Assembly (NCBI GenBank): GCA_014529385.2
Contig: CM043956.1
Coordinates: forward strand, 59,343,120-59,407,119
Reading direction: 5' to 3'
Length of the DNA: 64,000 nucleotides
Source: Adiantum capillus-veneris
Lineage: Eukaryota > Streptophyta > Polypodiopsida > Polypodiales > Pteridaceae
Made by a program: the position numbers and the translations under genes. Of this stretch, positions 10,117 through 21,062 are shown one piece after another; the stretch's first letter is position 1, and each line of letters opens with the position of its first letter. The notes beneath the pieces are model-generated. The model was not told the DNA's origin. It did no database searches and worked only from the letters and a program-made list of their open reading frames with translations.

Positions 10117-10954
10117 CGTGGGACCCCGATCGAGAGGATGTCGGTGTTGGCATCGATGTCGAGATCAAAAAAGGTCCCGAGGCCATAGAGGTCTTTTGTC
10201 CGAATAGTCGAGAAGGGACACTATGCACATAAATTAACAAAAATATAATTAGACTAATGTTTATGGAAATATTATACTTCTATAATTAATACCGAACTAA
10301 TACCATGTGTCATGGTCTTGTTGTATGACCTTGTCATTCGAGTAGTTTGTACTAGTGGTTGAGTAATGGTAGTAGCTAGCTTTGGAAGAGGGGTCCTGCT
10401 ATTTTCATGAGTGTATCACATTTTGGTGAGACAAAATTATATACTTAGGTGCACAATATGTATATACATACATACATACCTTATATAGAAAGAGATTCAA
10501 CCTATGTGCTGCTTTGGCTTAAGGGTCTTGAGAAGAGCCCTCGTCTGGGCATATAGGCCTCAAGACCTCCTATAGTTGTTTGTACACTATGATGTCCTCT
10601 TCTATCTGATCCCTCAAAGTGTTGAGAGCTCGTAACATACTCTTCAGCGCCAGTAGTAGCCCCACTCGACTTGAGGTGGGAGCCATCAAAATGATCTGTT
10701 TAAAAATTTGAGGTTTTAATCAAAGGTAAAACAATCCACAGAGCTTCTCTAAAGACATTTTGTCTCCTATCAAAGAAAAAGAGAGAGGCTTTACACTTCC
10801 ATAAATCTTTACTTCTATCCTTTCTTCAATGATTGCTTTTAGCATGAATGATGGCTTTTTTTTATTTTTTGTGAAGAGAGGGAATGAAAGAGAGTGGTAG
10901 ATATGGGTAGAGGAAGAAAGAGAGAGAGAAGAGGACAACGACACTCACACCATT
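10117..10954. other. stretch with no clear gene; possible minus-strand exon remnants
   Basis: The plus strand shows nothing. On the minus strand an ATG at 10686-10684 opens a 38-codon frame (MAPTSSRVGLLLALKSMLRA at its start, with IEEDIIVYKQL near its end). A splice-donor-like AG/GTATGT follows near 10488 and an acceptor-like ATGTGCATAG near 10232. The Copia-2 insertion abuts the last possible exon at 10117. The frames do not join cleanly, so I only note it as a possible dead gene. A CT-rich run on the minus strand (10895-10935) would be its leader. Confidence 0.2.
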
Positions 10955-11769
10955 TCCGATATGGTATTTGCTTTTGATTGCGTAAATGGAATGTCGTCAT
11001 GGTAACTCCTCACAAAGAGGCAACTCTAGGATGTTTTGATGCACCATTGGATCCATCTTGATGTGAGATTGCTGATGGTTAGCAAGGGATAGATCTAGGT
11101 TTGTGTGATTCCCATGAGGGTTTGCCCAGCCATAGAGGTACCCAAAGAGTTGATTTGGGGGATCATGGCTCTATACAAGTTAGTAGTGGGGAATGTATTC
11201 ACTCAAGAGGGGATGTTTTATTTGGTTCACTCCACTATTGGGGTGAAGCACGGCTACCCGCTATCTCCTACACTATTTGGCATGTACGTGGGTTTGGCAT
11301 GTAAGTGGGTGAGGTTGCTAACTACATTGAGAGGTTTGATGATACAGGAGCACAGTTTGTAGGGAGTATTGTTATATGATGATGATATTGTGTTGATGCT
11401 TTGTACACATTTTCCCATGATAGTGGATTGTTTATTAACTTGGGGAAAAGCAAGGTTATGTTGTTTAACACCACACCAGACTGGGTGAGGAGGTCAACAC
11501 CCACTTTTACATATGACCAAGAGATGGTTGATTATACAAATGCATACGTCTATCATGGGGTGGTCTTTAGTGGATCACTGTTTTCATTGAGAAGAGAAAA
11601 AAAAACTAGATTGACGAGAGCTTATGCAGCCTTGGGAGGATTGGAGAAGATATGTTCACAGGTTCAGCTTCAGGAACCTCAAACAAAGTTGTGGCTCCTT
11701 TTTAAAAAAAAACTCATTCAATAAGGAGTCTCATTCCAGATTGAAGCTCTTGATACCTTCAGTCATTGG
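10955..11769 (+). pseudogene. LINE fragment A: non-LTR reverse transcriptase, broken
   Basis: Successive frames give the order of a LINE RT: MVFAFDCVN, then WGIMALYKLVVGNV, then HSTIGVKHGYPLSPTLFGMY (the G-KQG-PLSP-LF block), then LLYDDDIVLM (the catalytic Y/F-x-DD block), then LFINLGKSKVMLFNTTPDWV and YTNAYVYHGVVFSG. Frames change around 11360 and stops are frequent. It ends near 11769, where a duplicated A-rich segment begins (11702-11730 and 11772-11800 both read A-run, CTCATYCAATAAGGAGT). In an active LINE this enzyme would prime reverse transcription on nicked target DNA. Fragments B, C and D share the family. Confidence 0.85.
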
Positions 11770-11969
11770 ATTCCAAAAAAAAATCTCATCCAATAAGGAG
11801 TATTTAGTTGTTGGCACATCACAATGCAACACAAATGCTAACATATGCATGTTACAAGAGATAGAAACATAAAAGTCATTGATGAACGCTCCCCCCCCGT
11901 GGGCAAATAATGAAAAGGTCCAAGCCTTCAGCTATTCAACGACTCCCTCATCACTCCTCCCACATAACC

Positions 11970-13561
11970 TGTCATAATAATCAATATCTAATTCTCCTAA
12001 ATGATTTTCTCATGTTAAACTGATCATTTAATATGGGGAAGTGCCAGGGGAGAAAAAGCTAGAATATTGGTTAAGCTAGCAGACCGGCCACAATAGGGAT
12101 CCAAAGGAGGGAAAATAGGGATCCAAAGGGGAGGGCCATCTGCAGAAGAACCATGTGCAAAAATGGACTAAAAAGACCCTAAGGTTTAGCCCATTAAGAC
12201 TTCCAAAATGCTAAGGTTCCAAAATTCAAAGGTCAATCTTAAGGGAATTGGATGCTTTGTGTGTGACCAAAAAAGTCTTTGAATATCCCTACATAGGAGG
12301 GGGCAAGCCTAGCAAGTAGGGGATGAGAGAGAAGGCCACACACACACAGACAAGCTCCCTTTACAGAAAGGGAATGAGGGACACATGTCAGCTCCCTAGG
12401 CCAGATGCCCACAAGGTGTACCCAATTCCTATTGGATGACCCTTGAAGTGGACCAATGAGAATTAGGCTAGAGTAAATTTAGCCTAATTAATTTTAAAAC
12501 ACTTAATAAAAAGAACCAATGAAAATTAAGTCTCCTGGATGATTATTGGACAGCCCGTGAAGGGGTCCAATAGGAATTGAGCAGCCCAATGGGCTACTTA
12601 ATTCCTATTGGTCAGAATGGGGAAAGGTCCAATGGGGATTTAATTCATTTAAATCAATTAAGTTTGATTGATTAAGCTCTCACAAAAGGGGAAAGGGGGA
12701 CACATGTCAGAAGGCTATCACTTATGCTGCTTTATAGCCATTGGCTTGACTTGGGGAGGTCCAATGGGGAGCCTGCAAGAGCAAATAGCAAGAGGGCTCG
12801 CCCAAGAGAGAGAGGGGGCTGATTTTTGCAAGGCATTATCACACACACACACACACTCACACAATCTCATGTGTGAAGAAAGAGAAGACTATCTCTTCCC
12901 AAGCTTTAATGGAGAGCTCATCACCTACTCCAAGCTTGTGAGATAGAAGCCTACATCGACACACTCTTGGCTTGTGGATGCAAATCCAACCAAGAGACAA
13001 GCTATAATGCATGCTCATCTCCTCTATCAAGCTTATTACTAAGCTAAAGCTATGCTAATATGAGTGATTATGTGAGGATATGTACATCTTTCTCGTAAGA
13101 TACTCCTTCTTCCTCTCAATCTACTGTCATACCCTGCTAGCTCTCACCATCTTCGAAGGTGTGTGAGGTCTTGGGTCTGAGAACGGGGATAATTAAAGTT
13201 GTGTTTACTAAGTGTTTTGCTTAGTTCATGAAGCTTTCATCTTCATTGCACTCGCTAGTCTTGAAGGAACACAAAGAATTGTATTGTACAATGTCTCTCT
13301 TGATGGGAGAAACCATAATACAAAGCCTTTTGGAGGGGGGACCGGCTCCATGCAAATCCAGTCCTCAACTGTTGTCAATAGCTTAATTTCTCTCTCTTTT
13401 GAAAGTATTGTTGATGCTATCTAACTAGGTGTTATGCTTTTTGTTGCTCTCTCCACCCAAGCACTATTGTAATTCTCATTAGGAATCTATTCTAATGAAA
13501 TGCCCACTATGTTCATGCTAATTTCTGCTACACACAAGTTTTTAGGCCATTAAATGTTACA
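11970..13561 (+). repeat. Gypsy-1 5' LTR (1592 bp)
   Basis: It is defined by the TG and CA ends, the target duplication on its left and the primer site on its right. It contains short CA runs and a chance open frame of about 92 codons at 12668-12946 that is also open in the right LTR. I see no clear TATA box. Confidence 0.95.
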
Positions 13562-13562
13562 T

Positions 13563-13574
13563 TGATATCAGAGC
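13563..13574 (+). other. Gypsy-1 primer binding site
   Basis: TGATATCAGAGC starts two bases after the LTR. It differs by one base from the initiator Met tRNA complement TGGTATCAGAGC. In Gypsy-2 the matching site reads TGGTATTAGAGC. Confidence 0.88.
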
Positions 13575-13978
13575 ACAAGGTTTCTCTTTTCTTGCTCAAG
13601 AAGGGAGGTCCTCAAGATAGCTATAAATGGTTGGTTTTATTAATTGCCTGTGAGTAAGTAGAATAGGAATTTTTCAGCCTTGCAGTGCGCCTACGTTTGT
13701 GTAGTTAACGGGGAATCACCGTGGAGAGCTATGTTCTTAATATCGGAGTCCTACGGGGTTTGCCTACAGCTTAACCACTATTGAGCTATTAGAAGCTTGA
13801 CAGGATCCGGTGCTATTTTGGTGTCGAAAGACCCTCTCTTCTATTCCTTGCAATTAATGGTATTCGAGCCGCGGGTACAGTAGCTTGAGTGCTTTTTGTA
13901 AAGGGGTAAAGAGGAGTAGCAACTAGGGATTGAAGTGCCAAATTACACCTAAAAAGTTTACACCTAAAAGTTGTTAGA

Positions 13979-15480
13979 ATGGCTGACAATAGTAAAGAGA
14001 GTGAAATTAATGTTGATAACTTTGATTTTGCTCATGAGCAAGCTACTAATAATGCTTCCATGCTTGTTAACTATCTTGTTTCTAGGATTCAACAAGCCAT
14101 GGGCAATCCATCTCTCCACAGTGAAGTGCAACGGAAGCTCCGTGCTCACGGGATTCTCCAAGCTCATCACCATGACAAGAGAACACCTAGGAAGCCTCCT
14201 TGTGAGACTCCCAAAAGAGGTCTCTCTCCGATTCGGGAAGAAGAAGAGAATCTATACGAAGGGCTCAAGAATTTACTTCCTGATGATGTATCTCCTTCCC
14301 AAAGGAGAACTCAAAAGCCTCCACCGAAGGAAGGAGAAAGAAGTGAGTCTCCCGCCACCTCGACGGAGATGGCTCCACGAAGACAGCGGGCTAAACGCTC
14401 TCCATCACCACCAAAGCGGAGAAGACCATCACACTCTTCTCCACGCCATAATTCAAAGAGGGATGATAAAAAGCAAGAGAAGAAAAAGGCGAGAAAGAGG
14501 ACACCCTCTTCTCCATCTTCTTCATCCTCTTCCTCTTATGAAAGTGATGGTAAGGACACCCTCTTCTCCACCTTCTTCAAATTCTTCACCTTCTGAACAA
14601 AGTGATGATGAAACCTTTGAACCATAAAAAAGAAGAGGCCATAGGAAATCCTATGCCGCATGGAAGAGGTCACCCAAGCTGAAGAAGTTCAAAGAGGGAG
14701 GGAAGAGCATCTCTTTCCTTACCTATGATGACACCTTTCATGCTATGGACAAAGTCTTGGCCTTTATCCAGCAATTTGATGCGGCGAGGGCTTCACGGAG
14801 TCCTCTAAGCTACGCCATGTAGCTATGAACTTTCAAAATTCTGCCAGGAAATGGTGGTCTAGCCTACGAGCCAATGGTGAAGCTCCACGAACATGGAAAG
14901 CTTCAAGAGCTTCCATTATGAAGCAGTTTTTGGCCACCGATGCCAAAGACAAAGTACTCACTGAATGGCGAGGCTTAAAGCTCTCTCCCAATGAATCCAT
15001 CCACAAATATGTAGACAAGTTTTGGGACCTACAACTCAAAGCCACTGTCTTTAAAAAGTTGGATTTTGGAGAGCAAAAGCAACAATTTTGTGCGGGCTTA
15101 ACCGAAGAAATGGCGGAGTATGTCAACTCCCAAAGGCCATGTACCATAGCGGCGGTAATACACCATACTATGGTGGCCTCACGAATCAATTTCCAAACGG
15201 GGGCTAAAAGAAATAATAAGCCCCTGGAAAACAAGGGTTCCAATGAGCCTAAGGGGAAGGACAATGTCCAAAAGTTTCCTAGGGGCAACTCCAACAAAGC
15301 TAAAGAGAAGGGAGTTTACAAAGGTAAGAACAAACTCTCTCCTGAAGAGCTTGAGAGTTATCGCAAGGATAACCGGTGTTTCAAGTTCGGCGAACAAGGG
15401 CATGCGTACCACACTTGTCCCCAAAAGAACGACCGCCAAGATCCTCCAAGAGCTTCCTTGGTTGAAATCCAAGAGGAGGA
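13979..15480 (+). pseudogene. Gypsy-1 gag: SR-rich N-terminus, capsid region, damaged zinc knuckle
   Basis: It starts at ATG 13979 (MADNSKESEINVDNFDF). Residues about 110-190 are rich in Arg, Ser, Lys and Pro (for example RRRPSHSSPRHNSKRDDK), followed by a poly-Ser run, like SR proteins. A deletion between two repeated SR blocks shifts the frame near 14550. CCA-TAA gives a stop at 14625-14627, and a further 10-bp deletion near 14785 (relative to Gypsy-2) restores the main frame. The capsid-like region follows (ARKWWSSLRANGE, YVDKFWDLQ). The zinc knuckle at 15377-15418 reads CFKFGEQGHAYHTC, so the second Cys is Phe. Gypsy-2 keeps it. Gag would form the particle and bind the RNA. Confidence 0.9.
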
Positions 15481-16770
15481 GACTCACCAAACTCATCACA
15501 AAGGATCTCCTCTATGCCATGCTTCGGGAAAGGTAAGAGAACATGATGCTTTTATTCTCTTTGACCCTGGTTGTACTCACAATTTTATATCTATAGAGTT
15601 GGCCACCAAGCTAGGCATACAATCCTACAAGATGGGAGATGTCCTACCCGCAGATAGTGCCTTCAAGGGGCAAGAAGCTTCAGTCACTCCCTTAATTGGG
15701 AAATTGAGGCTTCATGTCCAAGGCTATGTGGACAAAGAGGACTTATTTATCTCTCCTCTCAATCATGAGGATGCAATCCTAGGGGCACTATGGTTTGACC
15801 GCCTGGCTGCCGATGTTAAATTTCCTGAAAGGAGACTCTCCTTTAAGTTCAGGGAAAAAGACATGTATATAGATGCTAAGGAAATGGGTAACACTATTTT
15901 CATTGTACATACACCAGCTTTCAACAAGTCAATAAAGAGCTCTATTTCCGTGTACATGATTTTTGTTAAAGATTCTCAAAATGAACCTAATGCTTTAACA
16001 AAAGAAAATAAAAGCAACCAAAAGGAATTAGAGTTATCCAATTTTCTCAAGGGGTTTCAAGATGTTTTTATTGATGACATCCCTTGTGAGCTACCTCCTA
16101 AACGAGGTAATGATGAACATGCAATTGAACTTCTTCCAGGAAGTTCACCGCCTAACAAACCTCCTTATAGAGTTTCTCAAGCTCAACAAGAGGAGATTAT
16201 GCGGCAAGTGCATGAGTTAGTTGAGAAGGGCATGGTTAGGCCTAGCTCATCTCCATTTTGCTCACCTGTGCTATTAGTGCAAAAGAAAGACGGCACATAT
16301 CGTATGTGTGTCGACTATAGAGCACTAAATAGGATCACTATCAAGAATAGGTTTCCCGTTCCACGGGTAGAAGACCTATTTGATAAGCTACAAGGATCGA
16401 ACTACTTCAGTAGGATTGACCTAAAAAGTGGCTATCATCGAATAAGGATAGTTGATCAAGACATTGTAAAGACCGCATTTCGCACCACATTTGGTCTTTA
16501 CGAATACATTGTCATCCCTTTTGGCTTGACCAATGCACCAGCCACATTAAATCGCTTGATGGAGCAGCTGTTTAGGCCTCATCGAACCTTCACTGGAGTG
16601 TTCTTTGATAATATTATCATCTACTCTAGTTCATTAGACGAACACAAGCAACACCTCCAGGTAATATTTTAAGTTTTGAGAGAGAATAAACTTTATGTAA
16701 ATCGAAAGAAAAGTGAATTTTTCTTGCAAGAGATTCAGTATTTAGGTCAAATTATCTCTCAAGATGGCAT
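15481..16770 (+). pseudogene. Gypsy-1 protease and reverse transcriptase
   Basis: Protease: the active-site loop reads FILFDPGCTHNFIS (Asp codon 15563-15565), with Pro where most plant gypsy enzymes have Ser, as also in Gypsy-2. RT runs from about 16140 (PPNKPPYRVSQAQQEEI) through the MCVDYRALNRITIKNRFPVP and FSRIDLKSGYHRIR blocks to the catalytic block FFDNIIIYSS. The second Asp of the usual DD pair is Asn (codons GAT AAT at 16607-16612), which should abolish catalysis. Gypsy-2 has DD. A TAA at 16670-16672 stands where Gypsy-2 has CAA. The frame is otherwise open from about 14787. Confidence 0.93.
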
Positions 16771-17400
16771 CCAAATGGATCCATCAAAGTTAGAGGTAAT
16801 AAAAGGATGGCCTAAACCAAGGAATCTTCATGAACTAAGAATCTTTATAGGTATGTGTGCATACTATAGACGCTTCATAGAAAAGTTCTCACAAATTGCT
16901 GGACCATTACATGACCTAACAAAGAAAAGCGTTAGGTATACATGGTCTGCTAAGGAGAACAATGCTTTCGAAAAGCTTATCTCTCAACCTGTGCTTACAC
17001 TACCGGATCTCTCAAAACCATTTGAGGTCCAATGTGATGCTTGTGGTGATTGCCTTGGAGCTGTTTTACTCCAACAAGGGCACGCCATAGGCTATGAGAG
17101 TCGAAGGCTCGACCCTGTTGAGCAAGCTCTAGGCATATACGAAAAGGAACTCCTTGCAGTTCTACATGCCTTAGACTCATGGAAGCACTATTTATTGGAG
17201 ACTCCTTTCATTCTAGGAACGGATCACCAAAGTGTTAAGTACTTCATGACGCAGAGACGCAGACCAAGCTCTCCGACAAACAAATGAGGTGGAAAAATTT
17301 CCTTTCACAATTTCATTTTCATATTGCTCACATTGCTGGCAAGCATAATCAAGCAGCTGATGCACTCTCAAGATGGCCGAGAGTGAATGCGGTTTCCATA
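16771..17400 (+). pseudogene. Gypsy-1 RNase H domain
   Basis: After the RT thumb (GWPKPRNLHELRIFIGMCAY) the RNase H domain shows the first acidic site in VQCDACGDCLGAVLLQQG, the Glu in YEKELLAVLHALDSWKHYL and the third site in LGTDHQSVKYF. An 8-bp tandem duplication near 17252 (ACGCAGAGACGCAG where Gypsy-2 has a single unit) shifts the frame in KLSDKQMRW. The domain ends in HIAGKHNQAADALSR, a standard motif. It would degrade the RNA of the RNA:DNA hybrid. Confidence 0.92.
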
Positions 17401-18686
17401 GCAACTCATAATGATCTATCTTTAATGATAGATGAGTACGTTATTGATCCCGATTTTAGAGATGTGATTTCAGCCCTTGCATTAGGGAAGAAAGAAGAAC
17501 CATTTACTTTACAAGATGGTTATCTTCTCTATGGCAATAGACTATGCGTTACTAACTCACTACGTGAGAAAGTAATGTATGAATCTCATGCTCCACCGTA
17601 TGCGGGGCATAGAGGGATTCAGTCTACTTATAGGGAATTGAAACATATTTCTATTTGCCTACCATGAAAGTGAACATACAAGAGTATGTTTCTAAATGTG
17701 TGGTATGCCAAAAGACAAAATTTGATAGAGGGAAGCAACTTGGATTGCTTCAACCCTTGCCAAACCCTAATTCACCATGGGAGAGCATATCCATGGATTT
17801 TATCTTTGGATTTCCTAAGTCTATCATTGGAATACGAGAATATGGACGATAGTAGAAAGGTTCAGTAAACAAGCTCATTTTATACCTGTCAAAAAGACTA
17901 TCAAAGCCCATCAAATGGCAACCCTCTTCATTTCACAAATTTTCAAGTACCATGGCTTGCCAATGTCTATAGTGTCGGATAGAGATCCTAGAATGACCAG
18001 TAATTTCTGGAAGGGTCTCTTTGAGAATTTAGGAACAAGGCTAAACTTCTCTTCGGCCTATCATCCACAAACGGATGGCCAAAGTGAAATAGCTAACCTA
18101 ACAATTCTCGATCTTCTAAAAGCCTATGTAACGGAAGTAGATCAAAGATCCCAATGGGAGAAGTACTTACCCTTAGTGGAGTATGCTTACAATAACACTG
18201 TACATAATTCCACGAGAAAAGCACCTTTCGAGGTAATTGAGGGAAGATAAAAAAGTCCCTTGCTACTTAAGGTACATGGGAAGATCTTCGTGCTGCAGAT
18301 GAGTATAGCCGAGACCTACAAGAATCTTTTCAAAAGATTAAGGCAAAAGGCAAAAGGCTGCTGCTGACAAGCACAGAAGAGCCCAAGCCTTTAAAGAAAA
18401 CGATTGGGTCTTGTTAAATTTTCCCAAAGCTCGATTAAGGCACACGAAGGGCAAGAATCCTACGGGCCACCAAAAGTACTATGCTAAACTAGCAAAAAGG
18501 TACTATGGTTCCTTCCAGATTCTTAGGCCAATCAATGAGATGGCCTATCAACTCAAGTTGCCCAATCATTGGCTCATACACAATGCTTTCCATGTGAGCC
18601 TATTAAAGCCTTACAAAGGAGATCCACCTCAAGAACCAACTATTGAAGACCCACAGAAGATCGAGGACCAAGAGGAGGTGCTGTAG
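17401..18686 (+). pseudogene. Gypsy-1 integrase
   Basis: The zinc-binding part (HAPPYAGHRG, then CVVCQKTKFDRG) is split by a one-base loss near 17640. The catalytic triad is visible as SMDFIFG (Asp 17796-17798), IVSDRDPRM (Asp 17978-17980) and TDGQSEIANLT (Glu 18086-18088). There is another frame change near 17840 and a stop (TAA) at 18248-18250, and a deletion near 18350 removes part of the region seen in Gypsy-2. The C-terminal part ([31 protein letters not shown]) is the GPY/F-like module. A TAG at 18684-18686 replaces the CAG of Gypsy-2. Confidence 0.92.
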
Positions 18687-18857
18687 CCCGAGTCCATTCT
18701 TCGACATGAAGACAAGGTATTAAGCGGCGGTAAGACTATCCGACGATATCTTATTAAGTTTAAGAATTATCCTTTTGAAGATGCTAGATGGATGCAATTC
18801 ATACAATTAAAGGATAACCTAAACCTTGTCAATGCTTACAATGCTTCGCAAGAGTAA
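18687..18857 (+). pseudogene. Gypsy-1 C-terminal chromodomain
   Basis: Downstream of the stop the same frame continues to TAA 18855-18857. It reads ESILRHEDKVLSGGKTIRRY, then LIKFKNYPFEDARWM, then NLVNAYNASQE. This is the chromodomain pattern (I-x-R, YLIK-W/F-K-x-YP, ED-x-W) that chromoviruses carry at the integrase end. In known chromoviruses it steers insertion towards certain histone marks. Gypsy-2 has the same module at about 32260-32427. Confidence 0.85.
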
Positions 18858-19213
18858 GCAAATGTACAAAATGTTAAAAATGAACAAAGTTTTTTGTCTT
18901 ATAAGAGTCTCTTTTTCTTTATTGTGCACAAAAATGAAGTAGTATGCATGCTTAGATCAAGTTTGCGGAGACGACGTCTCCCAAACACCAAGTAGAGCTT
19001 GTCACTCTACTATGGAAGACTGATAGGACTAATGTGCAAACATGCTTGCGGCAGCCTCAGGCTCTCAAGCGCCAAATGGACTAGTCATCCATTTTGGAAT
19101 GATGTCGTAGGGTACCATAGGGATCCTCTACCCGCTAAGAAAAGGACTCATGAATATGCTTTATCTTCTCTACACCATAGTCGAGGACGACTATGATTTC
19201 AAGAGAGAGGTAA
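18858..19213 (+). other. Gypsy-1 3' untranslated region and polypurine tract
   Basis: No gene is present. The stretch ends AAGAGAGAGGTAA (19201-19213), a purine tract that would prime plus-strand synthesis, directly before the LTR. The same layout is found in Gypsy-2 before 32782. Confidence 0.8.
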
Positions 19214-20805
19214 TGTCATAATAATCAATATCTAATTCTCCTAAATGATTTTCTCATGTTAAACTAATCATTTAATATGGGGAAGTGCCAGGGGAGAAAA
19301 AGCTAGAATATTGGTTAAGCTAGCAGATCGGCCACAGTAGGGATCCAAAGGAGGGAAAATAGGGATCCAAAGGGGAGGGCCATCTGCAGAAGAACCATGT
19401 GCAACAATGGACTAAAAAGACCCTAAGGTTCAGCCCATTAAGACTTCCAAAATGCGAAGGTTCCAAAATTCAAAGGTTGTGTCCAAAGGTCAATCTTAAG
19501 GGAATTGGATGCTTTGTGTGTGACCAAAAAAGTCTTTGAATATCCCTACATAGGAGGGGGCAAGCCTAGCAAGTAGGGGATGAGAGAGAAGGCCACACAC
19601 ACACACACACACAAGCTCCCTTTACAGAAAGGGAATGAGGGACACATGTCAGCTCCCTAGGCCAGATGCCCACAAGGTGTACCCAATTCCTATTGGACGA
19701 CCCTTGAAGTGGACCAATGAGAGTAAATTTAGCCTAATTAATTTTAAAACACTTAATAAAAAGAACCAATGAAAATTAAGTCTCCTGGATGATTATTGGG
19801 CAGCCCGTGAAGGGGTCCAATAGGAATTGAGCAGTCCAATGGGCTACTTAATTCCTATTGGTCATAATGCGCAAAGGTCCAATGGGGATTTAATTCATTT
19901 AAATCAATTAAGTTTAATTGATTAAGCTCTCACAAAAGGGGAAAGGGGGACACATTTCAGAAGGCTATCACTTATGCTGCTTAATAGCCATTGGCTTGAC
20001 TTGGGGAGGTCCAATGGGGAGCCTGCAAGAGCAAATAGCAAGAGGGCTCGCCCAAGAGAGAGAGGGGGCTGATTTTTGCAAGGCATTATCACACACACAC
20101 TCACACAATCTCATGTGTGAAGAAAGAGAAGACTATCTCTTCCCAAGCTTTAATGGAGAGCTCATCACCTACTCCAAGCTTGTGAGATAGAAGCCTACAT
20201 CGACACACTCTTGGCTTGTGGATGCGAATCCAACGAAGAGCCAAGCTTCAATGCATGCTCATCTCCTCTATCAAGCTTATTACTAAGCTAAAGCTATGCT
20301 AATATGAGTGATTATGTGAGGAGATGTACATCTTTCTCGTAAGATACTCCTTCTTCCTCTCAATCTACTCTCATACCCTGCTAGCTCGCACCATCTTCGA
20401 AGGTGTGTGAGGTCTTGGGTCTGAGAACGGGGATAATTAAAGTTGTGTTTACTAAGTGTTTTGCTTAGTGCATGAAGCTTCCATCTTCATTGCACTAGCT
20501 AGTCTTGAAGGAACACAAAGAATTGTATTGTACAATGTCTCTCTTGATGGGAGAAACCATAATACAAAGCCTTTTGGAGGGGGGACCAGCTCCATGCAAA
20601 TCCGGTCCTCAACTGTTGTCAATAGCTTAATTTCTCTCTCTTTTGAAAGTATTGTTGATGCTATCTAACTAGGTGTTATGCTTTTTGTTGCTCTCTCCAC
20701 CCAAGCACTCTTGTAATTCTCATTAGGAATCTATTCTAATGAAATGCCCACTATGTTCATGCTAATTTCCGCTACACACAAGTTTTTAGGCCATTAAATG
20801 TTACA
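19214..20805 (+). repeat. Gypsy-1 3' LTR (1592 bp)
   Basis: It is a near copy of the 5' LTR. Differences by eye are a 14-bp insertion (about 19473), an 11-bp deletion (about 19722), CA-repeat length changes and scattered single bases. It is followed by the target duplication TAACC. Confidence 0.95.
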
Positions 20806-20846
20806 TAACCTAAAAAGGTCAGGACTGAGAGATATAGATTCCTTTT

Positions 20847-21062
20847 ACAACCAAATGCCCCCTAGATCGTAGCCTGCATCATTTGAAGGTTTAAACATAC
20901 AACCAAACACTCCTCATACATATTGTCTGTCTCGTTTGGAGGTTTTATAGCATACAAAAAAATGCTCTTCGGACATCCTGTCTGCGTCATTATGAGATTT
21001 TCAAGCATACAATGAAATGATCCCTAGATATCCAATCTGCATTGTTTTGAGGTTTAGACAAT
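20847..21062. repeat. minisatellite, four diverged units of 52-55 bp
   Basis: Units start at 20847, 20899, 20954 and 21009. Each begins ACAAnnAAATG or similar, has CTGC/CTGT near the middle, then TTTGAGGTTT and ends in CAT or AAT. A partial fifth unit follows at 21063. Identity between units is moderate, so the array is old. It lies in the DNA into which Gypsy-1 inserted. Confidence 0.7.

Larger units (their letters stand above)
11970..20805 (+). mobile_element. Gypsy-1: complete chromodomain-type Ty3-gypsy element
   Basis: Full-length LTRs (11970-13561 and 19214-20805) both start TGTCATAATAATC and end AAATGTTACA. The 5-bp target duplication TAACC is perfect (11965-11969 and 20806-20810). 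Inside are a primer site, gag with an SR-rich N-terminus, aspartic protease, RT, RNase H, integrase and a C-terminal chromodomain, in the order of plant chromoviruses. The coding region is badly broken, while the LTRs differ by only a few small indels and about a percent of bases by eye. Confidence 0.96.

Noticed and set aside
12668..12946. A 92-codon frame in the Gypsy-1 LTR, also open in the other LTR
   Set aside because: The two LTRs are copies of one sequence, so shared openness is not independent. The composition shows no motif and the Gypsy-2 LTR does not keep the frame open.
16670..18686. Stops TAA and TAG in Gypsy-1 that would be CAA and CAG after U-to-C editing
   Set aside because: Such editing is known for organelle transcripts of some land plants, not nuclear retroelements. 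Other stops and frameshifts in the same element cannot be fixed this way, so mutation is simpler.
20847..21062. Regularly spaced repeats considered as a CRISPR array
   Set aside because: Units are adjacent with no unique spacers, diverged, and in plant nuclear DNA.
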